Origin: Centrapalus pauciflorus
Lineage: Eukaryota > Streptophyta > Magnoliopsida > Asterales > Asteraceae
Reading direction: 5' to 3'
DNA: 64,000 bases
NCBI GenBank assembly: GCA_020465985.1
Contig: JAANYP010007118.1
Coordinates: 27,240-91,239 of the forward strand
The position numbers and the translations under genes are program-made. Position 1 is the first letter of the stretch. Each line of letters begins with the position of its first letter. Shown here one piece after another: positions 59,190-64,000 of the stretch. The notes under the pieces are model-generated. The model saw only the letters and a program-made list of their open reading frames with translations. It was not told the origin of the DNA and did not search any database.

Positions 59190-59813
59190 TATAAATCGAC
59201 GAATGGGTGGGTAAATGAGCAAGCGAAAGCTGATTATGTAAGTAATTAATTAAGTTTGATGAATTAGATTATTTAAGTAGTTTATGTTAAATTTTGAATT
59301 TATATTCGTTTTTCTAATATTTCTCCTTTAAAAATTTAGGAGAAGTTGGTTGCGGAGAAGGAAATTCAGACTCAACAAGCATCATCATCATCTAATGTCA
59401 ATGAACAATCATCTATAAATGAGCAAGAAATCTTCAAAAAGGTATTCGGAGTGCGTCGAGGTCACAACATTGGACGGGGACGAAAGTTGAAACGTCAGAC
59501 GGGTTTTCCTTCTTCATTTACCACCTCGATACCACCATCAAATGAGGTGATGCAAGACATGATACGGGCTGCACAAGAAGCTTGGGAAAAACATCATGAA
59601 GAACAAGAGCGCAAACGGTACCAAGACTTGGCTACATACTTGACTACTATAATTCCTAATTCTAACATTGCCAACATGCCACAATTTGTATCGACGCCGG
59701 CGCCCCAATTTGACTATAATGCCTATATAGAAAATCGAAAATCACAACAATCTGGCGATGTCGATGAAGAAGACTCGGACGATGAAGACGAATACTCGGA
59801 CGATGATGAGTAG
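59190..59813 (+). pseudogene. CACTA transposase-type ORF, C-terminal exons
   Basis: Matches the C-terminal end of plant En/Spm-type proteins. A short exon piece ends at 59237 before GTAAGT. The next exon starts at 59340 after TTTAG and keeps frame (102-nt intron) to the stop at 59811-59813. Visible: VFGVRRGHNIGRGRKLKR, a helical EAWEKHHEEQERKRYQ stretch, and an acidic Asp/Glu/Ser tail. Everything upstream that would encode the catalytic region is missing. The first in-frame ATG is not at 59346, so a start cannot be assigned. Confidence 0.7.
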
Positions 59814-60857
59814 TTGGTTTAACAACTTTGAATATTAGATGGTTTGTTAGTTTAACTTTAAATGTTGATGATTTTAGGATGTTGCTAAACTTTGAATCTT
59901 GTTTTATTGTTTTATGAAGTTGAAAATTTTTTATGGTCAATTTGTATGGTTAATTTATGAATTGATTAAAAACACAGGTAAATTAAGAAAAAAGAAAATT
60001 TCCTGTTTTTATTATTAATTACTATAAAATTAATTACATTCTGGGACAACATATGGTTACAAAAAGTATCCATTAATTTTTATGTCAATTACAATCTGGG
60101 ATGATAAGTTGTTTCTAAAAGTAAATTATGTATTAAATAATTAATTTTTTTTTGGACAACATGTGGTCACAGAAAGTAATTAATTATTATAATAAAAATT
60201 TGTTTTTAGAGACAACATGTTGTCCCAAAAAGTAGTTTCTTTTAGAGACCACACGCGGTTGTTCCAGGCGTATCTTTCAGGGACCAGCTTTCTGAAACGA
60301 AGGCTTTTGGGACGACCGTGGTCTCTAAATATCTTTTGGGACGACTTTTGTGGTTTCTAAAAGTCATTTTTCTTGTAGTGTCTCTCCGAAACAACACAAA
60401 ACTGATGATAAACTCGAAATCGCCTTTTGCTTAATCTCTCTCGAATTCTGCAAAAAGTCCAATAATTATTCGAGTCTATCCCTAATTATAGAGGCTAATT
60501 CGAGTCTGCCATGGGCCAAACTCGAATCAGGCCCAAGGCCCATTCGAGTTTGTCCCCTCTGACACTCTCGAATCTGCCTAAGGATGTACATTCGACTCTG
60601 CCTAAGTGACTCATTCGAATCTGACCTAGATTCGAATCCTAGTCCTTAGAGATTTCGAATTTACTTTTTCACATAATTAACTTAGTATTGAAACTTATCT
60701 TTTTAACTTATTTTTGATTTTATCTTTGATCTTTATGTTTGAACTTCTTGTAATACGTTACATTAAGTTCAAACATACAATCAATAATAAAATCAAACAT
60801 TTATAAACATATATATCAAACACTTGCTAATACCAGAATGTTGGATCACTTAGACTG

Positions 60858-60902
60858 CTATCGTCACACAGGGTGTACCAACAGACTCCCCCTTGACGAT
60901 AG
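60858..60902 (-). promoter_or_regulatory. Polypurine tract of D with inverted repeat
   Basis: Sense AAGGGGGAGTC (60894-60884) between CTATCGTCA (60858-60866) and TGACGATAG (60894-60902), identical to B. Confidence 0.9.
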
Positions 60903-60941
60903 CTTCTAACAATTCACAGATTTGATTAAGTACTTTGTTTA

Positions 60942-63900
60942 TTATTTATTCAAACTGCTGCCAGCATACAAACCCTTCTCAATACATACTTTAACTACAT
61001 TTTCATACTTTCTAGCCTCACTGTCCATATGAGTGTCGCTTGAGATCTTATGAGCATGTAGCACTTGAAGGTCATCTCTAGAAAGGTTTACAAGGTGAAG
61101 GGAACGTAGACTCTAAGAATTACTTTTTCTTCAAAATCTTCCATCACAGCTTCTCCCGTTTCACTTTCCACATACCACCAGTTTAGGTTTTTCATGACGT
61201 CCTGTGGCATTGGCTTGAGTGGTACCTTTCTCAGACATCTCACTGGTGTGTATTGTATCTTCATCCATGGACGCCCAGTCAGAGGATCAATTCGAGAATG
61301 ATCCATTACTCGTTTTCCTATCCTCGGATTGAGACGTTCAAACTTCCTCGACCTTCCTTCTTTTCGTATGATCTTGGCAATTATTTCAGCGTAAGGGTCG
61401 TTGCCGATATTGATTAGCTCCTTCCAAGCTAACGCCTTTATCTCAATCTTCGGCAAGGAGTTGAATACTTTCAGAGTTTTTCTGAGGTATTGGAGACCAT
61501 CTTTTCTTTTGATAATGAATAGCTGCAATTCCCGATCAAAGAACCAGCTTAATATACTTCCTGACAGCTCTCCAGTACCAGGCACACGTATCTTCTTCTT
61601 CAACTCTAACTCCTTTTGCTCTGCCCTGAACCATAGTTTTCTTTTCTCTTCATTAGTAAGCTCTCTGGCAGGCTCTTCTCTTGATGAATCAACATTTAAA
61701 GCAGCATTGACTACTTCTATGTTAATCACATTATTTCCGTCTATCAAATAAGTATCTGTGATTGGGTTTTGCTGAACGATGATCTCATTGGCTTCATCAT
61801 CTTCATCAGCACAAACTTCATCATTGGATTTCCAATCTGTTATATCTTCGGGAACAAATTCTCCTTCTTCTAATTCCTCCATATCATCCTCAAAATCAAA
61901 GCCTAGGTCCATAGGGTCATCGTCGAGATCCATTAGTGCTTCAATCATCTCATTTATCTCCGACTCTGTGGCTTTGGATGAACTGGCCTCTCCTTCTCCA
62001 GCTCCTGATTGACTCGGCTCCCCCTGAGTCTCAGCATCCTGAGCAGCAGAAAAATCTACTGGCTCATTCTGTCTTTGCGTGCTGGGATCATTGCCATTGT
62101 CATCTTCATTATTATCATCATCATCCCTGGGCAGCTCCACATGATCACGACAGCTAGTCTCCCCCTGAGCCTTTATATTTTTCATTAATTGCTCAATCAG
62201 GGAGCGCATCGATCTTATTTCGGCTGCTTGATCAGCTACAAAAGTTTTCAGCTCCAAGTTCTCTTCCTGTACTTTGTCCACAAACTTTTTCAGGTCGGCA
62301 TTCTCATTATCTAGATTTGCATTATGCTTCTGAATTTCACTGATAGCCGTTGTCAGGCCAAAGATTTGAATCTGCTGGAAGTCAACTCTATCTTTTAGTT
62401 GCAAAAACCTTTGATTCTCTGCGTAGGTGGATGAGGTGGATGGAATGGATTGTATTGGAGTAGGAATGATTGGTGATGGGATGTACGGTTCAACAGGTGG
62501 TGGTGATGGTGGAGTGGTAGATTGAGTAGGTGGAGGTTGGGCTATTTCAGGCTGTGCAACTGAAGCTGAGGGAGCTCCCTGCATAAAACGATGACGTTTA
62601 GCCCTTTGCCTTGTCACTAATGGAGCAACTTCTCCTTCTTCGAAATCAGAGTCATCAGACTCCCTTAATGCTCGACGCCTCGTAGCTTCTTCAGTCACTA
62701 CCAATCTCGACCCATAAGTTCCGATCTAAACGGTTGGTTCTGCTGTAACAGACTCTGGCACTTCAACTTCTATCTCTTCCATATCTTCAGATTCAGTAGC
62801 TGAAGATGACAGGTCATTACCTGTTTGCTCAGGTTGATATTCATCAACTTCCCTAAGAACATCATCTTCTCCTTCCGGAGGCTCTAGCAATTGATCAATA
62901 AGCTCAGCAGTTATCTCTTCATTAGCATTAGGACCAGCTTCCCAAATCTCATGCAGTGTTTGACATAACTGATCAGATTCAATTGGTACATTTGAAGGCC
63001 CTGCCTCTTGTGCCTCTTGAGGTTGACTAGTCAAAGGCCTACTTGCCTGAGTTTGACTCGCTGCTAATCTTTGGCGTCTCCACTGTTGCTGAGCGCGCGG
63101 TTGTTGCTGTTGTTGTTGTTATGGCTGCCTATGCTGAACTTCCACTTCACCTACCCAATTGGCATCATCCGTTGCTACAAAGTTCCTGTGTATTACAGCC
63201 CCAAACAAAGGTCGCTCGACCGGGACTGCTAACCTTCCTCTATGAGCAGAGCAGTCAGCAAAAATCCTTTTATCAATAACCGCTACACTTTGAATCTCAT
63301 TAAGCTGTGGCAAATTTGGCAAGAAGTGCCTGATGAGCATCATCACGAAGTGGGGGTACAAAAGAAATCTTTCCCTCTCCGGAGCAGTGATTTGATGAAC
63401 AAACTCTGAGAAACACATTTCTGAAAAACTGAAGCGCCGATTATAAACCAATGTGATAATCCCTGACTGCATCTTCGATACAATATAATCAAAGCCCGCT
63501 TTCTTGGCCGCAAAGCATACCATAAACACGTGCGCCAGAAATCTCCATTGCCCTATGAGTCCACTCTTCACATAGGATGCCTTAGTAACATCCAAGCTAT
63601 ATCCCATCCTCACAAAAGCAGCCTGCCTAATACTTAAAGGAAAGTCTATAGGCCCATTTTCTTCCTCCTGAGTTCCCAGCTGCAGAACCTAACGTAGCAT
63701 ATCAGCAGAAAATACCAACGGCTGTCCTGCTATCCTTGTTCTTAGAACTGTTGGGGTGACGGTACAATCAACTTGCAAATGTTCATAAAACTACCGCACA
63801 TAGGGAATAACTATTTGGATGTTATGGGATAATGCGAACGAAATCCTAGATTCCACAAGGAAATCCACCATCTGGCGGAAACCCTGCGCTTCAGGGATAT

Positions 63901-63955
63901 TATGGTCAGGGGGAATGACCATATTATGCTTTGGCACAAACACTCGATCCGCCAT
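60942..63955 (-). pseudogene. Third ORF of D, broken
   Basis: Close relative of B's third ORF with the same order: N-terminal domain (MRMGYSLDVTKASYVKSG), Gln tract, acidic parts, RQRAKRHRF, Pro-rich segment, coiled coil (62160-62410) and C-terminal domain (61130-61650). ATG at 63955. Premature stops: TAG 63791-63793, TAG 63689-63691, TAA 63119-63121 in the Gln tract and TAG 62726-62728. There is a frame change near 61100. Four point stops in a recognisable frame indicate moderate age. Confidence 0.9.
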
Positions 63956-63980
63956 GTCTGCACAATAGATAAACTATTAG
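63953..63980 (-). promoter_or_regulatory. Splice-acceptor-like block before third-ORF ATG (D)
   Basis: CTAAT (63980-63976), T-rich stretch, TGTGCAG ending at 63958, two bases, ATG at 63955. Same spacing as in B. Confidence 0.5.
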
Positions 63981-64000
63981 AATTATTAAAAAATGAATAA

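Larger units (their letters stand above)
57240..60380 (+). mobile_element. CACTA (En/Spm-type) transposon, 3141 bp
   Basis: Ends CACTACAAGAAA and TTTCTTGTAGTG are exact inverted repeats, flanked by a 3-bp duplication TCT (57237-57239 and 60381-60383). Both ends carry many subterminal repeats of the form GAGACMACANGTGGTC...AAAAG (57255-57480 and 60030-60365), likely transposase binding sites. It keeps only the last exons of a transposase-type gene, so it is non-autonomous. Confidence 0.96.
57085..60883 (-). repeat. 3' LTR of element D, split by a CACTA element
   Basis: 57085-57239 plus 60384-60883 together make 655 bp matching the B LTR (659 bp), including tgtaaga..., the TTCGAATCT array (60465-60660) and gtaccaaca. 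It is inserted into F pol; the left flank is GGCCA. D's 5' LTR is outside the window. Confidence 0.93.

Overview
This window looks like gypsum-dry repeat DNA from a land-plant nuclear genome, probably a eudicot and perhaps Asteraceae (the family guess is weak). It is AT-rich, has no bacterial-style genes, and the primer-binding sites match plant initiator tRNA-Met. I found no convincing host gene, tRNA, rRNA or CRISPR array. Almost everything recognisable is transposable-element DNA, mostly Ty1/copia elements of the Sirevirus type: long gag, pol, and a third ('env-like') ORF between pol and the 3' LTR, with a purine tract (AAGGGGGAGTC) next to that LTR.

Layout. 1-6362 and 19909-21887: copia element A (minus strand, decayed), whose gag is split by a complete nested element B at 6363-19908 (13.5 kb, minus, 659-bp LTRs, AAGTA target duplication on both sides). 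B keeps an open 958-aa gag and an open 1006-aa third ORF but has a broken pol. A's LTR at 21255-21887 doubles as the 3' LTR of a relative, C, of which only the third-ORF tail and a scrambled LTR remain (21888-24246). 24247-35800 is old, AT-rich DNA. It holds a four-level nest (25152-29858), a Mutator-type MITE (27182-27509), an inverted-repeat element (33021-33517) and a hAT-type MITE (34290-34882). 35810-38460 is a heavily decayed plus-strand copia pol (G). 38616-57084 is a head-to-tail pair of a second Sirevirus family, E and F (minus), sharing the LTR at 49701-50780. F is cut at 57084 by the 3' LTR of element D, a relative of B; that LTR is itself split by a 3.1-kb CACTA transposon (57240-60380, TCT duplication). 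D's broken third ORF runs to the right edge.

How the parts work together. Gag and Pol would build and copy the particle. The third ORF has no visible signal peptide or membrane segment, so 'envelope' is only a positional label. Its expression signals differ by family: A/B/D have a 3'-splice-site-like block directly before the third-ORF ATG (seen in B and D), whereas E/F have a TATA box and leader upstream of it. The most interesting unexplained structure is a run of three stacked hairpins in the pol-to-third-ORF spacer of both A and B. In the sense RNA they carry UGUAY stems capped mostly by GNRA-type tetraloops, with basal stems that differ in sequence but keep pairing. Each family also carries its own high-copy short motif in its LTR and near the third ORF or leader.
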